A stretch of 34,354 nucleotides of DNA from Priapulus caudatus (Eukaryota > Priapulida > Priapulimorpha > Priapulimorphida > Priapulidae): NCBI RefSeq assembly GCF_000485595.1, contig NW_014577492.1, positions 120,891 to 155,244 of the forward strand. Reading direction: 5' to 3'. Positions 19,074 to 29,717 of this stretch are shown piece after piece (the stretch's first letter is position 1; every line of letters begins with the position of its first letter). The translations under genes and the position numbers were made by a program. The notes under the pieces are model-generated. The model saw only the letters and a program-made list of their open reading frames with translations, made no database searches and was not told the DNA's origin.

Positions 19074-19849
19074 GTCTAGAATTTCTGGATATATCATTCC
19101 AGAAGGATATTCTGGATATTCCCGCAATATGCTGGAATATTGCCGGATTCAAAAAGAAATGCCTACGAGCGTGTGCGTACGCACAAAATGTACGAACACC
19201 CCACGCACAAATTTATTTGGAATTTTTTATTGAAGCGTGCGTTGGGTGCTCGTACGTAAATGTTAGTGAATACCGGCTAACGCAGCGCTATAACATAAAA
19301 AAAAGTAGACTATGGTTAAAAAAAAAAATCTATAAACAAATGTAAATGCGGTACGAGCGAGCGGCACACTAGTATATTCATACTGCGTTTGATATACTGC
19401 GGTTGAACTATAACTCCGGTTGAAGTATAAAATTAATGCGCTTATTTATTGAAATTTGTACACCCAGTGCTTGAGGGTAAACATAATGAAGTGATACTGG
19501 TAGTTAATAAACGATAACTTTATTGTTTTGCAGTACAAATTGAAGAAGTGTCGAAAGCTATGAATTATGATGCTGTGTTATATAGTGTTATGTTTCATAA
19601 GTCGACACACACTAGTTTCTATGTTCAAGAAGCGGCCGCATAGCCTCGTCGCGCCACAGAATTATCGACATCAATTTCAGAGGTGTGTGCAGACGTCGTG
19701 CAAACCACAGACATGGGTCGGTGGAGCTAAGTAAACGCTATGCTATCTATCATGAAACATGGTTCAAATTGAAACACCCATCAGTTAACTGACTTCTCAT
19801 TCACATAGCTTCTTGTCTCCCAATATCATTTTATATATCATCTGACAGA
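19074..19849. other. No gene; weak inverted repeat
   Basis: An imperfect 20-bp inverted pair lies at about 19190-19211 and 19237-19258 (ACGAACACCCCACGCAC against ACGAGCACCCAACGCAC). Otherwise nothing supported. Confidence 0.5.
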
Positions 19850-19942
19850 TGTGTATGTGTGTGCATGCGTATGTGTGTGTGCGTGTGTGCACGTGCTTGT
19901 GTGTGTATGTATTATGTGCGTGTGCGTGCGTGTGTGTTTGTG
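19850..19942. repeat. GT-rich microsatellite ending at an assembly gap
   Basis: TGTGTG/TGCGTG run immediately left of ten Ns. Confidence 0.9.
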
Positions 19943-19952
19943 NNNNNNNNNN
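19943..19952. other. Assembly gap (10 N)
   Basis: Ten Ns separate a GT array from a TAC array. The true sequence length here is unknown. Confidence 0.99.
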
Positions 19953-19957
19953 TACTG

Positions 19958-20022
<65 letters not shown>

Positions 20023-20100
20023 GTTTCTGCTGCTGTTGGTGGTCGTGCTGGTGGTGCTGGTGCTGCTGCTGCTGCTGCTGTTGCTGTTGCTGCAGCGGCG
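19953..20100. repeat. (TAC)n then (CTG/GTT)n trinucleotide repeat
   Basis: TACTAC repeats to about 20021, then GCTGCTGTTGGTGGT-type repeats to about 20096. Encoded homopolymers are repeat artefacts. Confidence 0.95.
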
Positions 20101-20883
20101 GCTTCTGTCCCTATCTCGACGCGCTTCGTGACTGCAGGATGAAGAGGAAGAATACGAAAGAGGCATAGCGCTAAACAAAGATGGAGAAGAGAAAACACAA
20201 ACGAGAAGAAGAGGGGGAAGTGGAAGAAAAGTAAAAAGTATAAAAAAGAGCATGACGGGAAAAGAGAGGAAAGGAATAATGAGGAGGAAAAAAACGGAGA
20301 AAAGGAAGGTATTCGTGTGAATTGAGGACGGAGCCAAATTCTGAGAACAATACATGTAATTATATTAGCCTTGTATTGGGGGTTTCTGTTCTATCTCACT
20401 TTCTAGTTCTCTCTCGCTCTCTCGCTCTCCCCCCCCCCTCTCTCTCACTCTCTGGCTGGCTATCTCCCGCTCTCTCTTCCTCTCTCGCTCTTTCTCTCTT
20501 TCTCTCTCAGTCTATCACTGTCTATCCTCTCTGTCACGCTTTCGCTCCCTCCGTTTATTTCAAGAGCTAATAATATTAAAGCGAGGAATCCACATGTTTT
20601 TATCAACGTTTTCATATTTTCTCAACCGTTCTGATACCTACCGGTACTCCTTGCATAACACCAAATGTATATAGTAAGGCTTACATGTCATAGAACACTC
20701 GCACAACATTCTTTCCACCAATATGTGCACCGATGTGTATTTTAAATGAGATTGTTTACATATGTCAACAAACCTAGCGCGTGATTTTTGCTCTCGTGAG
20801 ACCGGGCTCCTGCTTGTACACTAGTTACTAATATATTATTAGCTCTTGTTTATTAGTTTGTTTCTTATTTTCTCTCTTTTTCA
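20101..20883. other. Purine-rich and CT-rich sequence, no gene
   Basis: 20138-20310 is GA-rich (GAAGAGGAAGAAT type) and 20400-20545 is an imperfect CT microsatellite. The rest is ordinary. Confidence 0.6.
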
Positions 20884-20884
20884 T

Positions 20885-20932
<48 letters not shown>
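20884..20932. repeat. (CT)n microsatellite
   Basis: About 20 nearly perfect CT dinucleotides. Confidence 0.95.
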
Positions 20933-20933
<1 letters not shown>

Positions 20934-21240
20934 GGAATAGCCTGTCAGCAAACAAACCGTTTGTGTGGTGTTTTTGATGATTCAGGGAGCATAGGCATAC
21001 CGTTTACTGCATATCACGTGGAAGCGATCTTTATAGATATATTAGACCTATATACACGCAAGGACCGGCACTACAAGGATTCGTTTCGCTTTTACGAAAA
21101 CCCCAATTATCATCAAACATTCGCTAATTTCTTTTTTATCTCTATTTGGCAGCAGGCCGGGCAAGAATGTTGTAACAAATTGACGCGTAGTGTATGCCGT
21201 GTTCAGCATGCAAGCTCTAGGCACACGAGCAAGAGTGACT
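20933..21240. other. No gene recognised
   Basis: An open frame from the CT repeat into 21260 contains YHVEAIFIDILDLYTRKDRH and similar, without any known domain. Confidence 0.4.
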
Positions 21241-21496
21241 TATTATTATTATTATTATGATTATTATTAAATCTTTATTGCATGTAATTCGAATACAAAT
21301 ACAGGCACTGAAGACAGTCTTTTTCATTGAGAAAAATCTGATAGATGCAACAGTGTTGAGCGCTTAAAATAATAAAATTTCTGGGTGATACAGTACAAAA
21401 TGTTGCTATACAACATGACGAAGAAAAATATAGAAAAACGACAGTACATTCTGTACAAGTAAAGTGATTACAGTACACTTTAACATCATCTCTACA

Positions 21497-21575
21497 CACA
21501 CACGCACACGCACACGCACACGCACACGCACACGTACACGCACACGCACACGCACACGCACACGCACACACAGTC
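21497..21575. repeat. (CACACG)n hexamer array
   Basis: About 12 units of ACACGC within the LINE 3' UTR. Confidence 0.95.
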
Positions 21576-21917
21576 ATTGTTCTCATATATCTGCTATATG
21601 TTGTTAAACTTGTATTTTCTAACCATTTTTTTTTAATGTGCTAAGTGAAGGGCTCTTCTTTATGTCTATTGGTAGTCTATCTCATTGGTTTATTGCCTCC
21701 TTAGTAAGTGAGTTGTGGCCATACATATTATTTGTTGTTATTTATTTTCTTTTATTTATTGTGTCCTTGAATTTAATGTAATATTTGTCAGGTATGTTAA
21801 GGGATTATTTCTGAGTTGATGTATTTATATATAAATAAAAGTGCGTGGTATTTAATTAGGTATTCAATTGGAGGCACTTTTAGTTGTTCTCTGATTCTAG
21901 TAGCTGCTCATGCCTGT

Positions 21918-22590
21918 CTATATGATGTAGTATTTGTGGGGATAACCTGTTGTTATGCGGAGAGCATAACGTTGTAGTCTGTTTAGTCTATCAAAAGCTG
22001 ATTTGAGGAGATTTATAAGCAGTGTAGGGTCAGCACCATATATGAGGTGCGACAGGCAGAGTGACGAGTATATTTGCAGCTTTGTGTTTGTGTGTATTTG
22101 TCCCCGTATCTGTCTGAGGAAGCTAATACGTGTACGTATCTTGTCTACTATGTAGTCAGTATGGTCATTCCATGTTAACGGCTGATCTATTTTCATGACT
22201 AGAATTTTTACTTTTCTTGATTGCGGTATCGAGTTGTTACTTAATTCTAACTCAATTTTGTTTGTATCCACAAGTTTATTACTGTTGGGGTAAAAAAACA
22301 TAAATTCTGTTGTCTGGGTTCATTTGCAAGTTATGGTAATCGAACACCTGTTTAATTTTTTCCACATTCATTTGCAGTGTATTAACAGCTTCCTTTGGAT
22401 CAGAATTTGTGACTTATATGCATGTATCGTCAGCATATTGGGTCAGTTCACATTTATCAAGTACGTTTAGTTATTATTTTTGTTATTATGTATATGCAGA
22501 ATAGTAACGATCCCTGTAGTGTCATCTGTGGAACTCCTCTAACAATTACTCCCCATTCTGATGTGGTGTTGTTAATTTTCACGCTCTGTT
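21918..22590 (-). pseudogene. LINE reverse transcriptase, C-terminal half, decayed
   Basis: The first motif on the minus strand is RGVPQ with LQGSLLF (about 22530-22575), in place of the usual GVPQGSxLGPLLF. Next is the catalytic QYADDT (22423-22440). A clean 127-codon segment (21918-22301) follows with LTWNDHTDYIVDKI, a thumb-type LRQIRGQI, and IYSSLCLSHLIYGAD then LNRLQRYALRI, a standard LINE RT C-terminal arrangement. Stops and a frameshift lie between the catalytic motif and 22301. The element once reverse-transcribed its own RNA at a nicked target; this copy cannot. Confidence 0.9.
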
Positions 22591-22646
22591 TTCTGCCTGT
22601 TGACTTGCGCAGCACTCCCACCTAGTCTCTCAAAAGTAGGTCTCAG

Positions 22647-22927
22647 GGGAGAGATAGTGATCCGCTAGATGGCGCATTATTAGTGGGTTGTGGATATAGA
22701 AATCAATTAACCCTAACCCTAACCCTAATCCTAATCCTAATCATAACCCTAACCCTAATTCTAAAATAAAACAAAATTAGCCAAAAATAATAAAAATAAA
22801 TAAGAGACAAAATTAGCCAAAAATAATAAAAATAAATAAGAGACAAAATTAGCCAAAAATAATAAAAATAAATAAGAGACAAAATTAGCCAATCAGAGCC
22901 GTCCCCTAGCGGATCACTATCTCTCCC
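22647..22927. mobile_element. Telomere-like repeat copy 2 bounded by 22-bp perfect inverted repeats
   Basis: GGGAGAGATAGTGATCCGCT plus AG (22647-22668) is the exact reverse complement of 22906-22927. Inside lie GTGGATATAGAAATC, TTAACCCTAA hexamers (22707-22757), and three-plus 36-bp units of AGACAAAATTAGCCAAAAAT plus AATAAAAATAAATAAG. The core is shared with 16762-16926, which lacks these inverted ends. No target duplication is visible at the flanks (CTCAG on the left, TTGTG on the right). Confidence 0.85.
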
Positions 22928-23940
22928 TTGTGCAAAATTAAATTAAATTAAATTAAAGTGCCTAGTAGTCATATCATATCGCATCTAACTGCCGGTTGCG
23001 TCTCTCAATAGCGATTCCAAAATGGCGGTGCGTCAGCAGACAAAATATCGCGAGTAGCTTTTCTGAACTAGGCGCAGCTGTTGATGGCACGTGTATCATA
23101 TTTAGGCGAAGACTTATGAACACCGGAGCGCATCAAAGCAATGATTTGGACGCATTATCAATTTACTACCGGCATATACACATACACACATGCTTACATC
23201 GGTTACGCCTTACCAAAGAACGAAGAGGAGTGCGAGAAATCAAAGGGGATAGAAGATAGATTGATAGATAGAAGGGGAAATTGAGAGGGAGCGAGAACGT
23301 GTGTGAGAGCGAAGAGCTAGATAGGGAGAGAAAGACAAAACCCGCGAGAAAGCGATTAAACGGTTGGTGGTATAAGTGGGCATACTCTTGCATGTGAGAG
23401 AAAGTCGGCCGTGTTCATATTGTAACAGCTGTTTGTTCACGTAGCCAGAGACTATTATTTTAGCAGTGAGCGTGACGCGATGCATCTTTTGTATCTAGCA
23501 GTTTGACACATCAGTGTGAATGTGTTGTACCAGAATGCAGGGTTATGGCTAAAATGTGGAGGGGGCTCTGGTTGTGGTCGCGGGATAAATCGCACGCGTG
23601 TGCGCGTTGCTTTGTCCCTGTGTGCAAGGAGATGTGACGTGTGCAAGTTATTAAAGTTTATTCAGTTTAATACACAAGTTTGGATTTCTACTTCATCATT
23701 TCTACATGAACTCATAATTCTACGTTACAATATATAACAGTGAGCAACATCATATCTAGCAGCAGAAGACTTTAAAATACCTGTGTGTTGTCGATATGTT
23801 CCAGTCGCTACTGATAGCTTAATCCGCTATTGGTTTCAAAGAATCACGGCAAGGTGTGTGCTCGGCTAAGTCTACAGTCTGATCAGCTGCTGTCGTGAAA
23901 GGAATCGACGCTAACGACTTGCCTGCACGTCAGCCCGTAT
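22928..23940. other. No supported gene
   Basis: A short (AAATT)n run at 22937-22957, a GA-rich stretch at 23240-23335, and AT-rich sequence at 23650-23740. An AAAATGGCGG motif occurs near 23031 without a following supported ORF. Confidence 0.5.
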
Positions 23941-24065
23941 TTCAGTCTGCGTACGTACGTGCGTGCGTTGTGTTTGTGTTGTGTTGTGTGTGCGCGTGCG
24001 TGTGCGCGTGCGTGCGTCCGTTCGTGTGTGCGTGCGTTCGTGTGTGCATGCGTGCGTGTGTGCGT
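23941..24065. repeat. GTGC-rich microsatellite
   Basis: Alternating GTGCGT/GTGTTGTG repeat; encoded Cys/Val frames are artefacts. Confidence 0.92.
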
Positions 24066-24240
24066 GAATACTTGCATGACTGCAGTTGTGTGTGATAACG
24101 TAAAATAAGCGCGAGTATATATACTTAGTTAGTACTGACGTGTAGAGAAAAGTCAGGGAGAGCCAGGGAGAGAGCGCCAGGCGCTGCGGAAAGACCACGC
24201 ACTCGTGAGAGAAATCACGCGTTAGAGAGGGAAGCCACAC

Positions 24241-24679
24241 GCGCACAGGCACTTGAAGCGTTTCAATAAAATATAATGCTAAATAAATACGAAATATATT
24301 TACTACAAAATTCTTGATGTTTCTATACTATCTTTCACCTATTATTGCCGACAGTTTCCTGTAAATTCCGTCCAAACCCTCTATGTACACACGCTGCCTG
24401 CCGCCATGGCTGCCGCGGCTGCACTGTGCACACTTACACTTATATATATATATATATATATATAACACTATATATATGTGTAAGTGTGCACAGTGCAGCC
24501 GCGGCAGCCATGGTGGCCGGCAGCGTGTGTACATAGAGGAATTGGACGGAATTTACAGGAAACTGTCGGCAATAATAGGTGAAAGAGAGTATAGAAACAT
24601 CAAGAATTTGGTAGTAAATAGGTTTCGTATTTATTTACCATTATATTTTATTGAAACGCTTCAAGTGCCTGTGCACACG
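24241..24679. mobile_element. Foldback element, ~200-bp inverted arms around a TA core
   Basis: The left arm (24241-24439) and right arm (24479-24679) are close reverse complements over their entire length, from CAGGCACTTGAAGCGTTTCA inward to GCACTGTGCACACTTACAC. The spacer of about 39 bp is TATATA-rich. Inner arms are GC-rich (CCATGGCTGCCGCGGCTGC); outer arms are AT-rich. Outer arms match the repeats at 28671-29470 (GAAACGTTCCAA, TTTCGTGTTTATTTACCAT, TTACAGAAA type blocks). No transposase, no clear target duplication. Confidence 0.93.
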
Positions 24680-24817
24680 AGTGGTGGAGAAACTACACGC
24701 TGGGAAGATGCCAGGTGCCGCGAAGAAGCTAATTAGTAACAACGTGCCTGGAAGAAGGCGAGGGGCCGGGAAGAAGGCAAGGGGCCGGAGAGAAGCTAAG
24801 CAGCGACAACGTCTCTC

Positions 24818-24822
<5 letters not shown>

Positions 24823-24855
<33 letters not shown>

Positions 24856-25085
24856 TCTTCTCTCTCTCGCTCCCTCTCTTTCTCTTCCTTCTCTCTCTCT
24901 CTCGCTCGCTATATATCTATTTATATTTATTTGGTATTGATATATGTATATATATCAATAGTACATAATGCGAGATGTATGGTAGAGTACATAATGCGAG
25001 ATGTATATGTGCGTGTATGTGCGTGCGTGCGTGCGTGCGTTCGTGCGCGTGCGCGCGTGTGTGCATATATATATATATATATAAT
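24823..25085. repeat. CT tract, direct repeat, GTGC and TA microsatellites
   Basis: (CT)n at 24823-24910. A 20-bp block GTACATAATGCGAGATGTAT is duplicated at 24960 and 24988. GTGC repeats lie at 25010-25062 and (TA)n at 25065-25083. Confidence 0.9.
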
Positions 25086-25182
25086 TATATACCCGGTCAT
25101 ATTTTCACCCACGCATGCTGTACCATCAAGAGTCCCATGTCAGTGTGCCCAAGTTTGCGTTAGCAATAAGAAGAGCAATCAA

Positions 25183-25247
25183 TCAAGAGCGTATAAAGAA
25201 GGCGAAAAAAGGCGTATAAAGAAGAACCCTTCTTTATACGCTCTTGA
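25183..25247. repeat. Perfect 20-bp inverted repeat with third copy in loop
   Basis: TCAAGAGCGTATAAAGAAGG at 25183-25202 pairs exactly with 25228-25247. The loop contains a further GCGTATAAAGAAG direct copy at 25212-25224. Confidence 0.93.
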
Positions 25248-25632
25248 ATCAATGTAGATGCTGATCGACAGCAACCACAATGAAACTAGTAGAACTAGTA
25301 GATCTAGTAGATCTAGTAGAATCACAAATCCTAACTAGTCACCAATGAAAACACGAATCGCGCTTCACATTGAGCGAATGCTCTTGCGCGAATGCGGAGG
25401 TTAATAGAGTGTGGGGTGATGCGCGAGGGTTAAAGGCAGACAATAACGAACCCCCTCTAGCAGGCACGCGCAATGACTAACATTCACTCCCGTGGGCGTG
25501 GTACTCCAGGGTAAATAAGAGAGGACGCGCGCCGAAGCACTGAACAAGCACACACAATCGACACAACCAGAGGGCGGTACCGTCGCAATTTCACGCCTCC
25601 AAGCGCGACATATTTCTATCACATCTCCTCCT
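25248..25632. other. No gene; short CTAGTAG repeat and promoter-like motifs
   Basis: CTAGTAGAT/ACTAGTAGA repeats lie at 25285-25322. GGGCGTGG (25494) with TAAATAAG (25512) could be promoter-like, but no gene follows. Confidence 0.45.
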
Positions 25633-25656
25633 CTCTCTTTATCTCTTACTCCCTCC

Positions 25657-25698
<42 letters not shown>

Positions 25699-25856
25699 CT
25701 CTTCTCTCTCTCTATCTATCCTCTCTCGCTCTCCTCGCTGTGTGTGTTCTCAATCACCTCCTGCGCTGCCCCTCTGTTCTATCCGTCCCTGTCTTCTACC
25801 CCCCTCCTTTCCGTCCCGCTTCATGTACTTATATATATATATTATTATTATATATA

Positions 25857-25895
<39 letters not shown>

Positions 25896-25911
25896 GGTGT
25901 GTGTATGTGTG

Positions 25912-25977
<66 letters not shown>

Positions 25978-25978
25978 T
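25633..25978. repeat. Compound (CT)n-(TA)n-(GT)n-(CT)n-(CA)n microsatellites
   Basis: CT tract 25633-25737; TATATATTATTAT at 25831-25876; GT at 25876-25912; pure CT at 25914-25964; CA at 25964-25978. Overlapping open frames are repeat translations. Confidence 0.95.
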
Positions 25979-26267
25979 TTCGCTCTCTGCCCGGGGGGTC
26001 TCGGCCAATGCCTACGTCTGCACACACCGTCTTACGCGCGCCTTGTGGATCCAATCACTCACATCACTACAAAAACGGACACCTCTCGCGCCGGCCTATT
26101 CGCATTGAAATTGAAATCGAGTCGATCATATAATTAATAAATGCCAAGGCTCAGAGTTTAGCGCTAAACACTCGCACGGAATTTAGCGTGCGCCGCCTCC
26201 CGGATATATGTGTGTGATCAAAAGCAGGAGCTCGCCTGAGAGGGTTTGTGATAGCAGTTGTTACATC

Positions 26268-26600
26268 GCTAACAGCAGCAACAGCCGCAGCAACGGCAAC
26301 AACAACAGTAGCAGCAGTAGTAACATCAGTAGCAGTAGCAGTAGCAGTAGCAGTAGCAGTAGCAGTAGCAGTAGCAGTAGCCGTAGCAGTAGCAGTAACA
26401 GTAGCAGATCTAGAAACAGCAGCAGCAACAGTAACAGTAATAGTAGTAGCAGCAGCAACAGAAGCAGCAGAAGCAGAATTAGGAACAGTAGTAGCAGCAG
26501 CAGCAGGAGCAGGAGCAGCAGCAGGAGCAGCAGCAGGAGCAGCAGCAGAAGCAGAAGCAGGAGCAGCAAAAGTCGCAGCAGCAGCAGGCGCTCAATCACC
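26268..26600. repeat. (CAG/TAG)n trinucleotide-hexamer array
   Basis: AGCAGT hexamers (26322-26395) within a longer AGCAGCAGGAGC repeat. Ser, Ala and Leu homopolymer frames are artefacts. Confidence 0.95.
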
Positions 26601-27051
26601 AGCGACACCATCAATAACAGCGATAATAGTAATAGTTGTCTGGTTCACATTACATAGCCCGTTCATGTCACAGTCGGTGCCGTTTGCAGGTTTGAAGACG
26701 TCGCTTGCTTCAACTCGAAATCTAAAAGTTTGTCGCGCGCGTTACACTTACGTTCGAACCAACCACGTAACGAATGCACCCAATGTGTGAAGGAACCCAC
26801 CTCGAGCCATCATGCTCCTACGGTAGCCGTGTGTATGGTGTTAATGTTTGACGGAATAAATTAGCAGCATCAGCGGCAGTTTCATACACTGCATAATTAA
26901 TGTCGTCTTTAATTGCTTACGCAATTGCACGTACGATAGCGGCCTACGATGCCGGCGTAACAGCATGCGGCGACCACACCATGGCTATATTACCCTCCCC
27001 CCCCATAAATGGATGAGCCTACGCCAAGCGTACAGGTCATGAGCCTCCGTT
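26601..27051. other. No gene seen
   Basis: Ordinary sequence; no domain-bearing frame. Confidence 0.5.
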
Positions 27052-27365
27052 ATCACATATATACGTGTAAACCCCCTCCTGTCACATATATACGTGTGAA
27101 CCCCCTCCTGCCACATATATACGTGTGAACCCCCTCCTGTCACATATATACGTGTGAACCCCCTCCTGCCACATATATACGTGTGAACCCCCTCCTGTCA
27201 CATATATACGTGTGAACCACCTCCTGCCACATATATACGTGTAACCCACCCCCCCCCCCAGCCACATATATACGTGTAAACCCACTCCTGCAACCTATAT
27301 ACGTGTTCCCCCGCCCCGCCACATATATACGTGTAAGCCCCCTCCCGACACATACATACGGGTAA
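27052..27365. repeat. 29-bp minisatellite with 58-bp higher-order alternation
   Basis: About 10 units of CACATATATACGTGTGAACC plus CCCTCCTGY. The base before CACAT alternates T, C, T, C, T, C at 27082, 27111, 27140, 27169, 27198 and 27227. Minus-strand frames translate to repeated HVYMWQEG-type peptides and are artefacts. Confidence 0.95.
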
Positions 27366-28376
27366 AAAGGAGGATACATAACACAAACAATCCACGTACA
27401 CAATGTGAAAATACAAGCGACACACTGAATCCTCAACCATAACCATAATCTTAACACTAACATTACCCATAACCTTAACCTTACCCATTACCTAATACTC
27501 AAGTACTTCGCATAAAACCGAATTCTTGGCCACCGTTCACTAAGGCTAACCGCACCCTTGTACTTTACGAATCCGCCGCAAATATACGATTGATCGTGTT
27601 ACCACGTACAAATACCGGAGCCATCTCTCCAGTGTTTAGTCACTAGTCTCTGAGTGCCGTGACACAACTGCTGTCAAATAGACGGGCATCGCGCGCTAGC
27701 TCTCGACTCCGTGACCACACCGACAAGCATCATACGCACATAGCGAGGCTTTAATTACAGCCAGCACACACAGCGGCTAATGGCCAAGACGGCAGGAGTC
27801 GTGTGCGGGCCAACTATTGCGCACCATAATAACTTCTAACAGCGATTTTGGCGGTAATGGCAGTCACGGGGATGGTATAATGAGCGTCCAACAGGCGAGC
27901 ACACATTACACTCCACGCGTGCTAATATCAACGCTCGGAGTTATTCGCCTCATTGCGAGCAGTAGGTACGGTGGTGAGAGAGCGCAATCGCGTGATCCCG
28001 CTCGCTGCGCGGCCATTGAATCATGGATATTGAAGCATAGATCGTGGTTTGAGCACTGACCGGGTGACGTTAACAAGCCACTATGGCTGCGCTACTAACG
28101 CAACGACACATCACACGCTGCGGAGAACGTTGATGCGGTGCGCCAACACATTCACCTTGATAAGGCCTACTACAGCTATGACGTGGGTGACGGCAAATGT
28201 ACGAGCAGCATTCCAGCTTCGCTGCACTGCGGAGGAGAGCCAATGGAAGCCAGCCCGCTACCGGCCCCTCCAGCGAGAATGTGCACGCCCATACAGCATG
28301 CCTGCCCACATAGGCGCAACAGATACGAATGTATATTTATTTAATCTCCGTTCTCTTGTGATTTATGAATTTCCGT
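27366..28376. other. No supported gene; degenerate CCCTAA-like block
   Basis: ACCATAACCATAATCTTAAC-type degenerate telomere-like hexamers lie at about 27433-27495. The rest shows no gene. Confidence 0.5.
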
Positions 28377-28554
<178 letters not shown>

Positions 28555-28670
28555 CTTAATGTCTCTCTATCCTTTTTCGCCTATTATTAGTAATAACCTT
28601 CTATTATTCTATTAATGCATCACTCTCTTACTTTCTCCACCTCCCCTCTCTCCCTCCCTCCCTCTCTCCA

Positions 28671-28858
28671 CGGGGGCACTTGGAACATTTCAATAATAAA
28701 TTGATGGTAAACACATACGAAATGTATTTACTACCAAAGTCACACTCTTTCGTCTATGATTAGTAATAACTTTCTGCAAATGACGTTCAAATACCTCTCT
28801 GCAAAACACAAGTACATCGCACGCACGTTGCTGTGCGCAAACAACCAAAATATAATGT
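28671..28858 (-). mobile_element. Solo arm of the foldback family
   Basis: CACTTGGAACATTTCAATAA, then GTAAACACATACGAAATG, TTTACTACCAAAG and TGATTAGTAATAACTTTC. It is directly repeated by the left arm of the next element (28866 onward) with clear divergence and a small deletion near 28745. Confidence 0.85.
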
Positions 28859-28865
28859 AGGCACA

Positions 28866-29470
28866 GACACTTGGAACATTTTAATAATAAAATGATAGTA
28901 AATAAACACGAAATGTATTTACTACCAAAACCTTAACGTTTCTCTACTCTTTTTTTGTCTATTATAAGTAATAGCTTTCTGTAAATGTTGTTCAAATGTT
29001 CCTCTGCATCACACACAAAAACCGCCTGAACGCCGCTATGCACAAACAACACACACATAGAGCAGGTGAGAGCAAGCGTGACCACAAAATTCGCACGACG
29101 CTCGCTTCGTTTCACACAATCACAGCAAAAATACACAACTAACCGCCTCTATTTTGGTATCTATTGGTAGCTAAATGTTCATTTGTTCGAATTATAACTT
29201 TGCCATTTGGTACTGCACACTCTACCCAGGGCTACTACGAATTCGTCCTGCGGTCACGCTTTCCCACCTGCACTATATTTTTGTAGTTTATGCACAGCGA
29301 CGTTCGTTCGGTGTACTTGTGTGTTGCAGAGGAACATTTAAATGGCATTTACAGAAAATTATTACTAATAATAGTCGAAGGAGAGTAGAGAAACATTAAG
29401 ACTTTTGTAGTAAATACATTTCGTGTTTATTTACCATCATTTTATTATTGAAACGTTCCAATTGCCCCCC
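28866..29470. mobile_element. Foldback element with ~235-bp inverted arms
   Basis: The left arm (28866-29100) and right arm (29235-29470, inverted) share CACTTGGAACATTTTAATAA/ATTATTGAAACGTTCCAAT ends, TAAACACGAAATGTATTTAC, GCTTTCTGTAAATG and GCAGGTGAGAGCAAGCGTGA-type inner sequence. The spacer of about 135 bp holds no gene. Both flanks are pyrimidine-rich (CTCCCTCCC left, CCCCTCTCTC right). Same family as 24241-24679. Stop codons interrupt the arms in every frame checked between copies. Confidence 0.88.
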
Positions 29471-29588
29471 CCCCTCTCTCTCTCTCTCATACACGACCTC
29501 CCTCTCCCCATGTTACTTCCCTAACCACTCTCGCGAGTTTCAGCTACATCTAATGCACTCAGCCATTCGGGCAGCTCTAGAACTATAG

Positions 29589-29637
29589 CCCTTCGCTCTG
29601 CCACAAGCGAAGGGCTTCCCTGAAGCACAGCGAATGG
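29589..29637. mobile_element. 49-bp palindromic mini-insertion in the left TIR
   Basis: The insert begins CCCTTCGCT and ends AGCGAATGG (near-perfect inverted ends) and has an inner CCCTTCGCT/AGCGAAGGG hairpin. CTATAG is duplicated at both sides (29583-29588, 29638-29643). The right TIR lacks it, so it is younger than the host element. Confidence 0.75.
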
Positions 29638-29656
29638 CTATAGAGTACCGAAGTGA

Positions 29657-29664
29657 TGACGTCA
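29657..29664. promoter_or_regulatory. CRE palindrome in left TIR
   Basis: TGACGTCA, a full CREB/ATF site. The same palindrome lies in the right TIR at 30009-30016. Confidence 0.5.
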
Positions 29665-29717
29665 CGGTGGCATGACAACGAACCTACTGGTTCTACACAA
29701 TCATATGCTCTGGTAAC

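Larger units (their letters stand above)
21241..22630 (-). mobile_element. 5'-truncated non-LTR retrotransposon (LINE)
   Basis: Read on the minus strand, a reverse-transcriptase 3' half leads into a 3' UTR, an AATAAA signal (complement of 21274-21279) and a (TAA)n tail (21241-21270). TAA-repeat tails are typical of the I group and some related clades. The 5' end stops near 22630, within the RT. A CACACG hexamer array (21497-21575) lies in the 3' UTR. Confidence 0.88.

Noticed and set aside
24383-24736. 117-residue frame with GIYRKLSAIIGERE, also echoed near 29340
   Set aside because: It crosses the palindromic foldback. Related arms at 28671-29470 carry stops and frame-breaking indels, so the shared peptide reflects shared DNA and not selected coding.
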